Counted from the stretch's first letter, positions 50,630 through 60,598 are shown. The stretch is DNA of 64,000 nt from 34-65-8 sp046294735 (GCA_046294735.1 JBKBKB010000001.1:512090-576089), one strand, 5' to 3'. Numbers and translations: made by a program. The notes: generated by a model from the sequence alone, not told the origin.

Positions 50630-52441
50630 TTAGCGGCCCCACGCCTTCTGGCCCGAGGCAGGGGAAACGGGGTCGGTGACGAACTCCGCATCGGGAAACG
50701 CCTCCAGCGCCGCCTGCACCAGCGGATGCTGGCGCATCGTAGCATCGGCGGCTTCGCGGGCCATCTGTTCCGCCTCGACCAGCGAGGGCACGCCATCGGT
50801 CTGGCATTCCTCGACCTGCCAGCGCATCGCGGTGGCCGAAAGGAGCGCATCGCGCAGCTGCGGTGCAATATCGTCGCGGAACTGGGGCGCGCGGGAAAAG
50901 CGCAGCACACCGTGCCCAAGCTCGACCACCCGCACCTGCATCCGCATCAGGCTGGCCGCCAGATGGTTACCGCTTTGCTCGACCAGATCGACCAACTGCG
51001 CCCATTCAAGCGGGCCCCCAGTCGCTGATGGCAGAGCCTGTTCTTGCCCCGAAACGCTAGCGCTGTTGCCGCCTTGAGACGCTACCTCGCTCGTCATGCC
51101 AATCGCGGCCAGTTCGTCCAGCCGTTTTACCAAAGCGCCGGGATCGGGCAGCTCGGCAGCGTAGAGAATGCGCAGCAACGCCATCCGCGCCGAAATCAGC
51201 GGATCGGGCGCAGAGCGGACCTCGTCATGACCCTTGAGCAGCAATTGCCACAGACGGTGAAGTTGCCCGGGCGCCAGGCGGCCAGCCCAGTCAGTCAGCG
51301 CTGCGCGTTCTTCGGCGGTCGCGCCCTGCGCATCCGCGCCTGAAACCTGTGCCAGGGTGATCCGGTGGACCAGATCCAGCAGCCCACGCATCAGCGAGAG
51401 CGGCTCCACCCCCAGCGCATATTGTTCGTCCAACGCTGCAATCAGCGCGGGCGCATGGCCGTCAAGCACATGGCCGAGCAGGCGGCGCTGCGCGCCCTTG
51501 TCAGCCAGCCCGAGCATGTCGCGGACCTTGGCAGCGCTGACCTTTCCGTCCCCGTCAAGGTCGGCGTGGGCAATTGCCTGGTCGAGGATGGAGAGGCCAT
51601 CGCGCACCGAACCCTCGGCTGCGCCCGCAATCATGTAGAGCGCCTCGTCTTCGGCGCTCACCCCTTCTTCGGCGCAGACCCAGGCGAAGTGGCGCTGGAG
51701 CAGCTCGGTCGGGATACGGCGCAGGTCGAATCGCTGCGTGCGGCTCAGGACAGTGACCGGCAGCTTGTCGACCTCGGTCGTGGCGAACAGGAACTTCACA
51801 TGCGGTGGCGGCTCCTCCAGCGTCTTCAGCAACCCGTTGAAGGCCGCCTTTGACAGCATGTGAACCTCGTCGATGATGTAGATCTTGTAGCGCGCCGAAA
51901 CGGTTGCATAGCGGACCGCCTCGATGATCTCGCGGATGTCGTCGATCCCGGTATGGCTGGCCGCATCCATTTCGATCACGTCGATGTGGCGACCTTCGGC
52001 AATGCCGACGCAGGCATCGCACTTCCCGCACGGATCGATCGTCGGCCCGCCCTGCCCATCCAGGCCGATGCAGTTGAGCGCCTTGGCAATCAGGCGCGCG
52101 GTGCTGGTCTTGCCGACCCCGCGTACGCCAGTCATCAGGAAGGCGTGGGCGAGCCGGTCCCGCCGAATGGCATTGGCCAGAGTCTGGACCATCGCTTCCT
52201 GCCCAATCAGCTCGCTGAAAGTCTGCGGGCGGTATTTGCGGGCAAGGACTCGGTATGGCTGGCTGGCTACAGGGGGTGTGGCCAGCGGCGCGGCAGGCGC
52301 TGGCGCCACGGCGGGATCGGCAAACAGTGCATTCTGCCCTGCCGCCTCCAGCTCGGCAGCTGTCGGCTTCGGCGCCTCTTCCCCATCGCCCTCAAGCCAG
52401 GGCGGGGTTTCGCTGTCCGGTGAATCACCCATGCCCGACAA
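50630..52441 (-). CDS. dnaX: DNA polymerase III subunit gamma/tau
   Basis: Clamp-loader ATPase. The chain YRVLARKYRPQTFSELIGQE, Walker A GVRGVGKTSTARL, the zinc cysteines in CGKCDACVG, DEVHMLSKAAFNGLLKTLEE and the sensor LSRTQRFDLRRI are all present. The C-terminal region after about residue 400 would be the tau-specific part. 603 residues. I see no slippery A-run inside that would clearly produce a shorter gamma form. A 45-residue acidic/Ala-Pro tail precedes the ATPase part. Confidence 0.95.
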   Translation of the reverse strand: MSGMGDSPDSETPPWLEGDGEEAPKPTAAELEAAGQNALFADPAVAPAPAAPLATPPVASQPYRVLARKYRPQTFSELIGQEAMVQTLANAIRRDRLAHAFLMTGVRGVGKTSTARLIAKALNCIGLDGQGGPTIDPCGKCDACVGIAEGRHIDVIEMDAASHTGIDDIREIIEAVRYATVSARYKIYIIDEVHMLSKAAFNGLLKTLEEPPPHVKFLFATTEVDKLPVTVLSRTQRFDLRRIPTELLQRHFAWVCAEEGVSAEDEALYMIAGAAEGSVRDGLSILDQAIAHADLDGDGKVSAAKVRDMLGLADKGAQRRLLGHVLDGHAPALIAALDEQYALGVEPLSLMRGLLDLVHRITLAQVSGADAQGATAEERAALTDWAGRLAPGQLHRLWQLLLKGHDEVRSAPDPLISARMALLRILYAAELPDPGALVKRLDELAAIGMTSEVASQGGNSASVSGQEQALPSATGGPLEWAQLVDLVEQSGNHLAASLMRMQVRVVELGHGVLRFSRAPQFRDDIAPQLRDALLSATAMRWQVEECQTDGVPSLVEAEQMAREAADATMRQHPLVQAALEAFPDAEFVTDPVSPASGQKAWGR

Positions 52442-52491
52442 TCTAGGAGCGTGAACGCCCGCTGTCGAACACTTGCGCCGGTTGTCCGCCG

Positions 52492-53673
52492 CTATTGCGC
52501 CGAACCGGGCGTTTCATCTGGTGGAAGCTGATCGTCTGGTGGAGGCTGTGCCTTGTCCCGCCCTGTCCGCTTCACCCACTCGGAATAGTTTTCGCGGATG
52601 GTGACTTCCTCGAGAAAATCGACGGTGCGGTCGATCATCGGCTCGCTGCCCGCGATCAACGGCCACCAGCCGTTGCCGCCAATCCCGGCATAAGGGATGG
52701 TGCGAAACTGCTCGAGCCACAGGCTAGGCTCGAACCGCCCGCCCGCGCTGGCATTGCCGGCATAGGGCCAGATCGCCAGCGGCGCGAGGTAGCGATTGCC
52801 TTCCTGGCCAGTGCGCAAGGCCACCTTCGGCGCCCCATCGCTGCCCACCGAAATCACCGCCTGCACCTGCGAGGAATCCAGCATGCCGGGCCGGTCACTG
52901 GCGGGCTGCACATAATCCGCCTGCGCCCAGTTCACGATAGTCGGCTGGGCGAGCGGGTCGATCATTACCTCCTGGACTACCAGGCATTCGATCAGTTCAT
53001 ATTCCAGGTTGCCGCCAAAGCCGTTTTGAAATTCGCGGCGGCGCACGGCATCGCTGCCGCCCACCATCATCGTATAGTACGACTTGCCGCGCAGGCATTC
53101 GCGCCCCTGGTCGTTAAATCTCAGCGCAAAGCCAGGAACTGGCTGCTTCAAATCAGGGCGCGCCAGAACTTCGGCAATCAGCAGCGTTTCCACTCCGCCT
53201 TCAAGCAGCAGGGTCAGGCAGACGGTGCTACAGGGGCGATCCGGGAATATCGGCGCCTGGCCAATCAGAGCGAGGGTTCCGCCCGGAGCAATCTCCATCG
53301 GTGCAAGCGGTGGCTCGGGGGTAAGGGCGCCAACCCCCGCGGCCGCGTTCCACTGCGCTGCGGCCCCGTAGCTGGCGCTCAAGACCGCCAGCGTGGCGAA
53401 CCCGGCCAGAGCAGGCTGGTGCCAGCCGCGCGGCCTCCGCAATATTCTGCGCAGCACCGGCAGCAGCAGGAGATAGAGCACGAGGATCGCGAGAAGGTAT
53501 AGCAACAAGGTTGGGAAGGGCAGCAACAGCACGCCGATGAGCCCGATGATCGGGATGACGACCAGGGCCGCGCCAATGGTCGCCGCGCCCACGGCGCCAA
53601 TCCCGGCAAGCAGGGTAAGGATAACCAGCACGACGCCGGTCTGGCCGATCTGCGGGCGCAATCTGGCAAACAA
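52492..53673 (-). CDS. Membrane protein of unknown function
   Basis: A 393-residue protein with three or so hydrophobic N-terminal helices (QTGVVLVILTLLAGIGAVG, then VVIPIIGLIGVLLLPFPTLL and further Leu-rich segments to about 95) and a large C-terminal domain, probably outside the cytoplasm (FPDRPCSTVCLTLLLEGGVE, then GKSYYTMMVGGSDAV). No family is recognised. I chose TTG 53673 because GGGGGGAGGG stands just before it and because every earlier start falls inside the SRP RNA gene. It ends with a Pro/Asp-rich tail. Confidence 0.72.
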   Translation of the reverse strand: MFARLRPQIGQTGVVLVILTLLAGIGAVGAATIGAALVVIPIIGLIGVLLLPFPTLLLYLLAILVLYLLLLPVLRRILRRPRGWHQPALAGFATLAVLSASYGAAAQWNAAAGVGALTPEPPLAPMEIAPGGTLALIGQAPIFPDRPCSTVCLTLLLEGGVETLLIAEVLARPDLKQPVPGFALRFNDQGRECLRGKSYYTMMVGGSDAVRRREFQNGFGGNLEYELIECLVVQEVMIDPLAQPTIVNWAQADYVQPASDRPGMLDSSQVQAVISVGSDGAPKVALRTGQEGNRYLAPLAIWPYAGNASAGGRFEPSLWLEQFRTIPYAGIGGNGWWPLIAGSEPMIDRTVDFLEEVTIRENYSEWVKRTGRDKAQPPPDDQLPPDETPGSAQ

Positions 53674-53702
53674 TCGCGCCCTCCCCCCGGAAAGCTGTGA
53701 AA

Positions 53703-53795
53703 AAGGAGCCGGGCGACCCGCTGCCATCCGTTGTGGCTGCTTCCTTCCGGACCTGACCAGGTTGGCGGACGCGAACGTCCACCCGACTCCCGCTG
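53703..53795 (-). ncRNA. ffs: Signal recognition particle RNA (4.5S-type, small SRP RNA)
   Basis: The minus strand contains the SRP domain IV signature GGTCAGGTCCGGAAGGAAGC followed by AGCC. The ends pair in an 11-bp helix, GGAGTCGGGTG (from 53790) with CGCCCGGCTCC (to 53705), followed by TTTTT as terminator. The RNA binds Ffh and targets membrane proteins to the Sec translocon. Exact 5' and 3' ends are estimated to within about 10 bases. Confidence 0.93.
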
Positions 53796-53917
53796 CACGT
53801 ATGGCGTTTGCAGCGCCGCTTGGCAAGGCTCCGAAAGGCCAGCGCGACCTTCCCTTGCACGATGCCCCTCCTCTGCTAAAGCGCCGCCAACCTTTTCCAG
53901 CAGTGAGCGGGGCACCC

Positions 53918-55141
53918 ATGCAGAAAATCAAGGTCAAGAACCCGGTCGTCGAACTTGACGGCGACGAGATGACGCGGATCATCTGGCAATGGATCCGCGA
54001 GCGGCTGATCCTGCCCTACCTTGATATCGACCTGAAATACTATGATCTCTCGGTCGAGAAGCGGGACGAGACGAACGACCAGATAACAGTCGATTCCGCC
54101 AACGCGATCAAGCAGTATGGGGTGGGCGTGAAGTGCGCCACCATTACCCCTGACGAGCAGCGGGTCGAGGAATTCAAGCTCAAGAAGATGTGGAAGAGCC
54201 CGAACGGGACGATCCGCAACATCCTGGGCGGGGTGGTATTCCGCGAACCGATCGTGATCGAGAACGTGCCCCGGCTGGTGCCGGGCTGGACCGATCCGAT
54301 CGTAGTCGGCCGCCATGCCTTCGGTGACCAGTACAAGGCGACCGACACCCTGATCCCCGGCCCGGGCAAGCTGCGGCTGGTGTTCGACGGCGAGGACGGC
54401 ACCAAGATCGATCTCGACGTGTTCGACTTCCCCAGCGCGGGCGTCGCCATGGCGATGTACAACCTGGACGATTCGATCCGCGATTTCGCCCGCGCCAGCT
54501 TCAATTACGGCCTCAACCTCGGCTGGCCGGTCTACCTTTCGACCAAGAACACCATTCTCAAGGCCTACGACGGGCGATTCAAGGACCTGTTCCAGGAAGT
54601 GTTCGACAGCGAAGGCTTTGCCGAGAAGTTCAAGGCCGCCGGGATCGTCTACGAACACCGGCTGATCGACGACATGGTTGCAAGTGCGCTCAAGTGGAGC
54701 GGCAAGTTCGTGTGGGCGTGCAAGAACTACGACGGCGATGTGCAGTCGGATACCGTCGCACAGGGCTTCGGCTCGCTCGGCCTGATGACCTCGGTCCTGA
54801 TGAGCCCTGACGGCAAGACGATCGAGGCGGAAGCGGCGCATGGCACCGTGACCCGCCACTATCGCCAGCACCAGCAGGGCAAGGCGACCAGCACCAACCC
54901 GATCGCCAGCATCTTCGCCTGGACCCGCGGCCTGATGTACCGCGGCAAGTTCGACGATACGCCCGAAGTGGTTCGCTTCGCCGAAACGCTCGAGCAGGTC
55001 TGCATCGAAACGGTCGAGCGCGGTCACATGACCAAGGACCTCGCGCTGCTGATCGGCCCGGAACAGAGCTGGATGACCACCGAGCAGTTCTTCGAGGCTA
55101 TCGTGCAGAACCTCGAAAAGGAAATGGCCAGCCAGGCCTGA
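53918..55141 (+). CDS. icd: NADP-dependent isocitrate dehydrogenase (eukaryotic-like)
   Basis: TCA-cycle enzyme that oxidises isocitrate to 2-oxoglutarate and supplies NADPH. The N-terminus VELDGDEMTRIIWQWIRERL, the substrate-binding SPNGTIRNILGGVVFREP and YDGDVQSDTVAQGFGSLG, and the cofactor region EAEAAHGTVTRHYRQHQQG are those of the type II, eukaryotic-like family found in alphaproteobacteria. 407 residues from ATG 53918; an open frame upstream to 53537 lies over the SRP RNA and is not used. A good terminator follows. Confidence 0.96.
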   Translation: MQKIKVKNPVVELDGDEMTRIIWQWIRERLILPYLDIDLKYYDLSVEKRDETNDQITVDSANAIKQYGVGVKCATITPDEQRVEEFKLKKMWKSPNGTIRNILGGVVFREPIVIENVPRLVPGWTDPIVVGRHAFGDQYKATDTLIPGPGKLRLVFDGEDGTKIDLDVFDFPSAGVAMAMYNLDDSIRDFARASFNYGLNLGWPVYLSTKNTILKAYDGRFKDLFQEVFDSEGFAEKFKAAGIVYEHRLIDDMVASALKWSGKFVWACKNYDGDVQSDTVAQGFGSLGLMTSVLMSPDGKTIEAEAAHGTVTRHYRQHQQGKATSTNPIASIFAWTRGLMYRGKFDDTPEVVRFAETLEQVCIETVERGHMTKDLALLIGPEQSWMTTEQFFEAIVQNLEKEMASQA

Positions 55142-55167
55142 TCTTCCCTTGCAGCGATGAATACCAG

Positions 55168-55199
55168 AGCCCCCGGCAGCCATCTGCCGGGGGCTTTGT
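55168..55199 (+). terminator. Rho-independent terminator of icd
   Basis: A 12-bp stem AGCCCCCGGCAG / CTGCCGGGGGCT with loop CCAT, then TTGTGTT on the plus strand, 26 bases after the icd stop. Confidence 0.8.
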
Positions 55200-55255
55200 G
55201 TTGAAGCGGGTATAGCGGTTGGCATCAGCGCGAAGTGCAGTCTAATGTCCCCCCC

Positions 55256-57028
55256 ATGGCCGGAGAACTTGCACCCACCCCGATGCTGTCGGATGCCCTA
55301 GTGATTCTCGGGGCGGCGGGGATCGTTATCCCGCTGTTTGCGCGGTTCCGCATAACCCCGGTGATCGGGTTCATCCTGATCGGCGTGGCAGTCGGCCCCT
55401 ATGGCCTCGGCAAGATGGTGTTCGACCACCCCTGGCTCACCCACATCACGATAACCGACCCGGACGGGCTGAAACCCTTTGCCGACTTCGGCATCATCCT
55501 GCTGCTGTTCGCCATCGGGCTGGAACTCTCGTTCGGCCGGTTGTGGCAATTGCGGCGCTACGTCTTTGGCCTGGGTGCGCTCGAACTGCTGATCATCGGC
55601 GCATCCCTTGCCGCGGTCCTGGCGATGATGGGGCAATACTGGACCGGCGCGCTGGCGCTGGGGTTTGCCCTGGCGTTCTCCTCGACCGCGATTGTCTTGC
55701 CGATTTCGGGCACCGCCTCCCCGGTCGGGCGGGCAGCCCTGTCGATGCTGTTGTTCGAAGACATCATGCTGGTGCCAATCATCTTCATCCTCGGCGCCAT
55801 GGCCCCGTTCGCGAAGGAAGCAGGCTGGGAAGGCCTGATCGACACCCTGTGGAAGGGCGGCCTCATGATCGTCGCGCTGCTGGTGATCGGCCGCCTTGCC
55901 CTGCCCCGCCTGTTTGCGCTGGCCGCCCGCGCCAAGAGCCCCGAGTTGTTCCTCGCCGCGTCGCTGCTGGTGGTGATCGGCGCGAGCCTGGCAACCTCAA
56001 TGGTCGGCCTCTCTCCCATTGTCGGCGCGCTGATTGCAGGGCTGCTGATTGCCGAGACCGAATATCACGGCGAGGTCGAAGTGATCCTAGAGCCGTTCAA
56101 GGGTCTGGCCCTCGGCGTATTCCTGATCACTGTCGGGATGAGCGTCGACCTGCTGGTGGTATGGGACAATATCGGCCTGATCGCGCTCGCATTGGTCGGT
56201 GTGCTGGTGTTCAAGGCCCTGGTGACGACCGTGCTGCTACGCCTGATGGGCGCGCGGCGCAGCACATCCGCCGAAACCGGCATCCTGATGGCGAGCCCTT
56301 CGGAAACCTCGCTGATCGTGCTTGCGGCCGCCAGTGCGGCCCTGTTGATCCAGCCAGGCACCGCGCAGTTCTGGCAGATCGTGACCGCCATCGGGCTGAC
56401 CGTCACCCCGCTGCTGGCCCGGCTGGGACGCGCTGTCGCCCGGCGGATCGATGCCGCGCCCGCGCTGCAGGACGACGAACCCGAAGATCAGCGCGTCATC
56501 ATCCTCGGCATCGGCCGGGTCGGGCAGATGGTGGCGGAGATGCTCGCCACCCACAACCGCCCCTACCTCGCGATCGATTCCGATCCGGAGCTGACGGAAC
56601 GGGCGCGGCGGGACGGGTTCCGCGCGCAGTTCGGCGATGCCAGCCGGCTCGACACGCTCAGCCGCCTCGGCATCAGGCAAGCACTGGCGGTGGTCCTGAC
56701 CATGGACGAGCCGGTGCTGGCACAGCGGCTGGTCGCCAAGCTGCGCAAGGAGCATCCCGACCTGCTGATCGTAGCCCGCGCGCGCGACCTGCAGCACGCC
56801 GCCGCACTTTACCGCGCGGGGGTCAACCATGCCGTGCCGGAAACGCTGGAGAGCTCGCTCCAGCTGTCCGAAGCGGTTCTGATCGACATTGGCGTGGCGG
56901 TCGGCCCGGTGATCGCCTCGATCCACGAAAAGCGCGACGAATTCCGCGCCCAGATCGAGCGGGATGGGGAACTCGATTACCGTCCCAAGCTGCGCTCAGG
57001 CACGATCAAGCCGGAGCCTGCGCCTTAG
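55256..57028 (+). CDS. Kef-type K+/H+ antiporter (CPA2) with C-terminal RCK domain
   Basis: A 590-residue membrane antiporter. About 11-12 hydrophobic helices fill the first 385 residues, with FLITVGMSVDLL and FSSTAIVLPISGT typical of KefB/KefC. The cytoplasmic C-terminus is an RCK_N (TrkA-N) domain: VIILGIGRVGQMVAEMLA, then YLAIDSDPELTERAR and FGDASRLDTLSRLG. Such proteins exchange K+ for protons under electrophile or pH stress. I prefer ATG 55256 to the GTG at 55235, which is upstream by seven codons. Its last four bases overlap the end of alaS on the opposite strand. Confidence 0.88.
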   Translation: MAGELAPTPMLSDALVILGAAGIVIPLFARFRITPVIGFILIGVAVGPYGLGKMVFDHPWLTHITITDPDGLKPFADFGIILLLFAIGLELSFGRLWQLRRYVFGLGALELLIIGASLAAVLAMMGQYWTGALALGFALAFSSTAIVLPISGTASPVGRAALSMLLFEDIMLVPIIFILGAMAPFAKEAGWEGLIDTLWKGGLMIVALLVIGRLALPRLFALAARAKSPELFLAASLLVVIGASLATSMVGLSPIVGALIAGLLIAETEYHGEVEVILEPFKGLALGVFLITVGMSVDLLVVWDNIGLIALALVGVLVFKALVTTVLLRLMGARRSTSAETGILMASPSETSLIVLAAASAALLIQPGTAQFWQIVTAIGLTVTPLLARLGRAVARRIDAAPALQDDEPEDQRVIILGIGRVGQMVAEMLATHNRPYLAIDSDPELTERARRDGFRAQFGDASRLDTLSRLGIRQALAVVLTMDEPVLAQRLVAKLRKEHPDLLIVARARDLQHAAALYRAGVNHAVPETLESSLQLSEAVLIDIGVAVGPVIASIHEKRDEFRAQIERDGELDYRPKLRSGTIKPEPAP

Positions 57029-59700
57029 GCCGCAATCGTCTCCATTGCCGCCTTGACCGCAGCCACGGCTTCGGCTGCCTTGCCTGCATCGGGGCCGCCG
57101 CCCTGGGCCATGTCAGCGCGGCCGCCGCCGCCCTTGCCGCCGAGCGCCTCGACCCCGGCGCGCACCAGTGCCACAGCGTCGAACCGCCCGGTGAGGTCGT
57201 CCGTCACCGCGACCGCAATCGCCGCGCGCCCGTCGTTCACGGCCACCGCAGCAGCAACGCCGGAACCGAGCCGCTTCTTTGCCTCATCGAGCAGGCCGCG
57301 CAGGTCCTTCGCGTCCAGCCCGTCATAGACCTGGCCCGAGAAACTCACCCCCGCCACTATCTCGTCAGCTGGCGCACCGGCAGCAGTGCCGCCGCCGCCC
57401 AGTGCCAGCGCCCGCTTCGCCTCGGCGAGTTCGCGTTCGAGCCGCTTGCGTTCCTCAACCAGCGCGGCAACGCGGGCCTCCACTTCGTCGGGAGAGGCCT
57501 TGATTGCCCCGGCCACTGCTTTCAGCGCTTCCTCGCGGCTCACCAGCCACTGGCGCGCCGCCTCTCCAGTCAGCGCCTCGATCCGGCGCACGCCGCTGGA
57601 GACCGCGCTTTCCGAAACGATCCGGAACAGGCCAATATCGCCGGTGGCGCGCACGTGCGTGCCGCCGCACAGCTCAACCGAATAGGACCGCTCATCACCA
57701 TCCGCCCGGGCACCCTTGCGGCCCATCGACAGTACGCGCACCTCTTCGCCATACTTTTCGCCGAACAAGGCCAGCGCACCGGCCTCGACCGCATCATCCG
57801 GGCTCATCAGGCGGGTCACGACCTGCTCATTGGCGCGGATTTCCGCATTCACTTCGGCCTCGATCACCGCGATGTCCTCTGCCGAGAGAGGCTTGGGGTG
57901 CGAAAAGTCGAACCGCAGCCGTTCCTCCGCCACCAGCGATCCCTTCTGCGTCACATGGCTGCCGAGCCGATTGCGCAGCGCTGCATGGACCAGGTGGGTG
58001 GCCGAATGGTTGGCCCGAATCCGGTCACGCCGCTCAACGTCGACGACCAGCCGGACAGTGTCACCAACGCGGATCGTGCCCGCTTCCACGGTGGCATGAT
58101 GGGCGTGGAGACGGCCCAATGGCTTGGAGGTGTCCGACACCGACAGGCGCAGGCCTTCGTTGTTCGAAATCGCGCCGACATCGCCGGTCTGGCCGCCGCT
58201 TTCACCGTAGAACGGCGTCTGGTTGGTCAGCACCACCACGCTTTCACCGGCAGAGGCCTGCTGCACTTCGGCGCCGTCACATACCAGCGCGACCACCCGG
58301 CCTTCGCCTTCGGTAGAGGTGTAGCCGGTAAACTCTGTGCCGCCTTCGCGCTCAGCAAGATCGAACCAGACTTCGCTGTCGGCGGCCTGGCCGGACCCCT
58401 TCCACGCCGCGCGCGCCGCTGCCTTCTGCCGCGCCATCGCAGCATCGAAGCCGGCCTTGTCCACGCCAATCCCGCGCGCGCGCAGCGCGTCTTCGGTCAG
58501 GTCATAGGGGAAGCCATAGGTGTCATAGAGCCGGAATGCGGTTTCGCCGTCGAGGCTGTCACCCTCACCCAGCGTGCCGGTGGCCTCGTCGAGCAGACCG
58601 AGGCCCTTCTCGAGCGTCCGGCGGAACTGGGTTTCTTCGCGCTCCAGAACTTCCTCGATCAGGGCCTGCCCACGCTGGAGTTCAGGATAGGCCTGCCCCA
58701 TCTCGGCCACCAGCGACGGCACCAGGCGGTGCATCAGCGGGTCCCTGGCGCCCAGCAGGTGCGCGTGGCGCATGGCGCGGCGCATGATCCGGCGCAGGAC
58801 ATAGCCGCGCCCTTCGTTCGACGGCAGCACCCCGTCGGCCATCAGAAAGCTGGTCGAGCGCAAGTGATCGGCAATCACCCGGTGGCTGGCGCGCTGCTCG
58901 CCCTCGGCGGGAACGCCGGTCAAGCTTTCGCTGGCAGCCACCAGCGCGCGGAAAGTGTCGGTGTCGTAGTTGTCATGCACGCCTTGCATGACGGCAGCGA
59001 TGCGTTCGAGGCCCATGCCGGTGTCGATCGAAGGCTTGGGCAGGTCGGTGCGGCTGCCGTCAGCCGCCTGCTCGAACTGCATGAACACCAGGTTCCAGAT
59101 CTCGATGAACCGGTCACCATCCTCATCCGGGCTGCCCGGAGGGCCGCCGGGAATATGGTCACCGTGATCATAGAAGATTTCGCTACACGGGCCGCACGGT
59201 CCGGTATCACCCATCGACCAGAAGTTGTCACTGGTCGGAATACGGATGATGCGCTCTTCCGGCAGGCCGGCAATCTTGCGCCACAGGTCGAACGCTTCGT
59301 CATCAGTGTGATAGACGGTGGCGGTGAGCTTGTCGGCAGGCAGACCCCATTCGCGGGTCAGCAGGGTCCAGGCGTGGAGGATCGCCTGTTCCTTGAAATA
59401 GTCGCCGAAAGAGAAGTTGCCGAGCATCTCGAAGAAAGTGTGGTGCCTCGCGGTGTAACCGACATTGTCGAGATCGTTGTGCTTGCCGCCGGCCCGTACA
59501 CACTTCTGGCTGCTGGTGGCGGTGGGCGCGGGCGGAGTTTCCAGCCCGGTGAACATGTTCTTGAACGGAACCATGCCCGCATTGACGAACATCAGCGTGG
59601 GATCGTTGTACGGCACCAGCGGTGCACTCGGGCGCACGGCATGGCCGACCTTGCCGAAATAATCGAGGAAGCTGCGGCGGATCTCGTTGGTCGACGTCAT
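57025..59700 (-). CDS. alaS: Alanyl-tRNA synthetase
   Basis: Charges tRNA-Ala and edits Ser/Gly mischarging. The catalytic core has the motif RHHTFFEMLGNFSFGDYFKEQ and GRGYVLRRIMRRAMRHAH. The editing domain has HSATHLVHAALRNRL and the zinc motif CGGTHVRATGD, and the C-terminal Gly-rich domain (GGKGGGGRADMAQGGG) is also present. 891 residues from ATG 59700 (MTSTNEIRRSFLDYF), the standard length. Two in-frame codons further upstream lack a ribosome-binding site. Confidence 0.97.
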   Translation of the reverse strand: MTSTNEIRRSFLDYFGKVGHAVRPSAPLVPYNDPTLMFVNAGMVPFKNMFTGLETPPAPTATSSQKCVRAGGKHNDLDNVGYTARHHTFFEMLGNFSFGDYFKEQAILHAWTLLTREWGLPADKLTATVYHTDDEAFDLWRKIAGLPEERIIRIPTSDNFWSMGDTGPCGPCSEIFYDHGDHIPGGPPGSPDEDGDRFIEIWNLVFMQFEQAADGSRTDLPKPSIDTGMGLERIAAVMQGVHDNYDTDTFRALVAASESLTGVPAEGEQRASHRVIADHLRSTSFLMADGVLPSNEGRGYVLRRIMRRAMRHAHLLGARDPLMHRLVPSLVAEMGQAYPELQRGQALIEEVLEREETQFRRTLEKGLGLLDEATGTLGEGDSLDGETAFRLYDTYGFPYDLTEDALRARGIGVDKAGFDAAMARQKAAARAAWKGSGQAADSEVWFDLAEREGGTEFTGYTSTEGEGRVVALVCDGAEVQQASAGESVVVLTNQTPFYGESGGQTGDVGAISNNEGLRLSVSDTSKPLGRLHAHHATVEAGTIRVGDTVRLVVDVERRDRIRANHSATHLVHAALRNRLGSHVTQKGSLVAEERLRFDFSHPKPLSAEDIAVIEAEVNAEIRANEQVVTRLMSPDDAVEAGALALFGEKYGEEVRVLSMGRKGARADGDERSYSVELCGGTHVRATGDIGLFRIVSESAVSSGVRRIEALTGEAARQWLVSREEALKAVAGAIKASPDEVEARVAALVEERKRLERELAEAKRALALGGGGTAAGAPADEIVAGVSFSGQVYDGLDAKDLRGLLDEAKKRLGSGVAAAVAVNDGRAAIAVAVTDDLTGRFDAVALVRAGVEALGGKGGGGRADMAQGGGPDAGKAAEAVAAVKAAMETIAA

Positions 59701-59773
59701 GGTTGCGCGAATTAGGCACAAGCCGCGCAGCCGACAAGCGGATTAAACAAGTGTCAGAAAGCGGCGCAGCCGA

Positions 59774-60598
59774 TCAGAGGGGCTTTTGCGCGTTCACCAC
59801 CCAGGCACCGGCCCGCAGGGCGATCAGGCCACCGTCGAGATTGGCAGCGAGAAAACGGCGAAGGCGCCCGACAAAGCCGGCCTTGGCTTCATCCGACAGT
59901 AGCCGCACGGCGCGAGCGGCGGGGCCGATGGTGAGCATGTAAGATACCGCATCATCAAGCGGATTTTCACCGCCACCAAGGACAAAGGCGAAGTCGACCG
60001 GTTCCATCCGGATATCGTGCCAGCCAGCTTCGCTCAAAATGCCTTGCACCTGGATTGAATCGGCCATCGAGAAGGGGCCAGGGGTGAGGGGATCAATCGG
60101 AACGACCACCTCAGAAGGCAGCAGCGAGACCACCCGGTCAGCCCAGGGGTTCTCCGATATGTCGCGGAAGCACGAATAGACCAGCCGCGCGCCCGGGGCA
60201 GCAATGCTTAGCAAATGGGCGAATGCCTCGACCGGACGGTCGAAGAACATGACCCCATGGCGGGAGATGAGCAGATCGGGAGCATAGCCGGGCAAGTGCC
60301 AGGTTGAAGCGTCGGCCTGGTCGAAGAACACGTTGCCGAGATAGCCGCTCCGTTCACGGGCAACGGCGACCAGATCATCGCTGATATCGATCCCGACCAC
60401 TTCGGCCCCGGAATGGCCGCGCGCGAGGGCAAGCGAGAGTTCGCCGGCACCACAGCCGATATCGAGCGCCCGGCGGAAAGGGCGTTCGGCCGCCCGCCCC
60501 AGCAGAACATCGGTCAATCCGGTGAAACTGCGGTCGGTCCGGCGCCATTCCGCAGCCCATGCCTGCCCGACCCGGCCCTGCCATTCGCTTTTGTCCAT
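59774..60598 (-). CDS. SAM-dependent class I methyltransferase
   Basis: A 274-residue methyltransferase with the SAM-binding motif ALDIGCGAGELSLALARG, the acidic residue in VVGIDISDDL, and the motif ADASTWHLP. PDLLISRHGVMFFDRP follows where UbiE-like enzymes carry the catalytic loop. The substrate is unknown. AAGGGG precedes ATG 60598; longer frame upstream has no start signal. It sits between alaS and recA on the same strand, but terminators or gaps isolate it from both. Confidence 0.85.
   Translation of the reverse strand: MDKSEWQGRVGQAWAAEWRRTDRSFTGLTDVLLGRAAERPFRRALDIGCGAGELSLALARGHSGAEVVGIDISDDLVAVARERSGYLGNVFFDQADASTWHLPGYAPDLLISRHGVMFFDRPVEAFAHLLSIAAPGARLVYSCFRDISENPWADRVVSLLPSEVVVPIDPLTPGPFSMADSIQVQGILSEAGWHDIRMEPVDFAFVLGGGENPLDDAVSYMLTIGPAARAVRLLSDEAKAGFVGRLRRFLAANLDGGLIALRAGAWVVNAQKPL

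Noticed and set aside
53674..53982. N-terminal extension of the membrane protein up to 53982
   Set aside because: It runs through the whole SRP RNA gene, whose signature and closing helix are clear.
55543..59715. Very long plus-strand open frame (about 1,390 codons) over the Kef antiporter and alaS
   Set aside because: It is a shadow of two well-identified genes in other frames; the translation is Arg/Gly/Ala/Pro-rich low complexity without domains.
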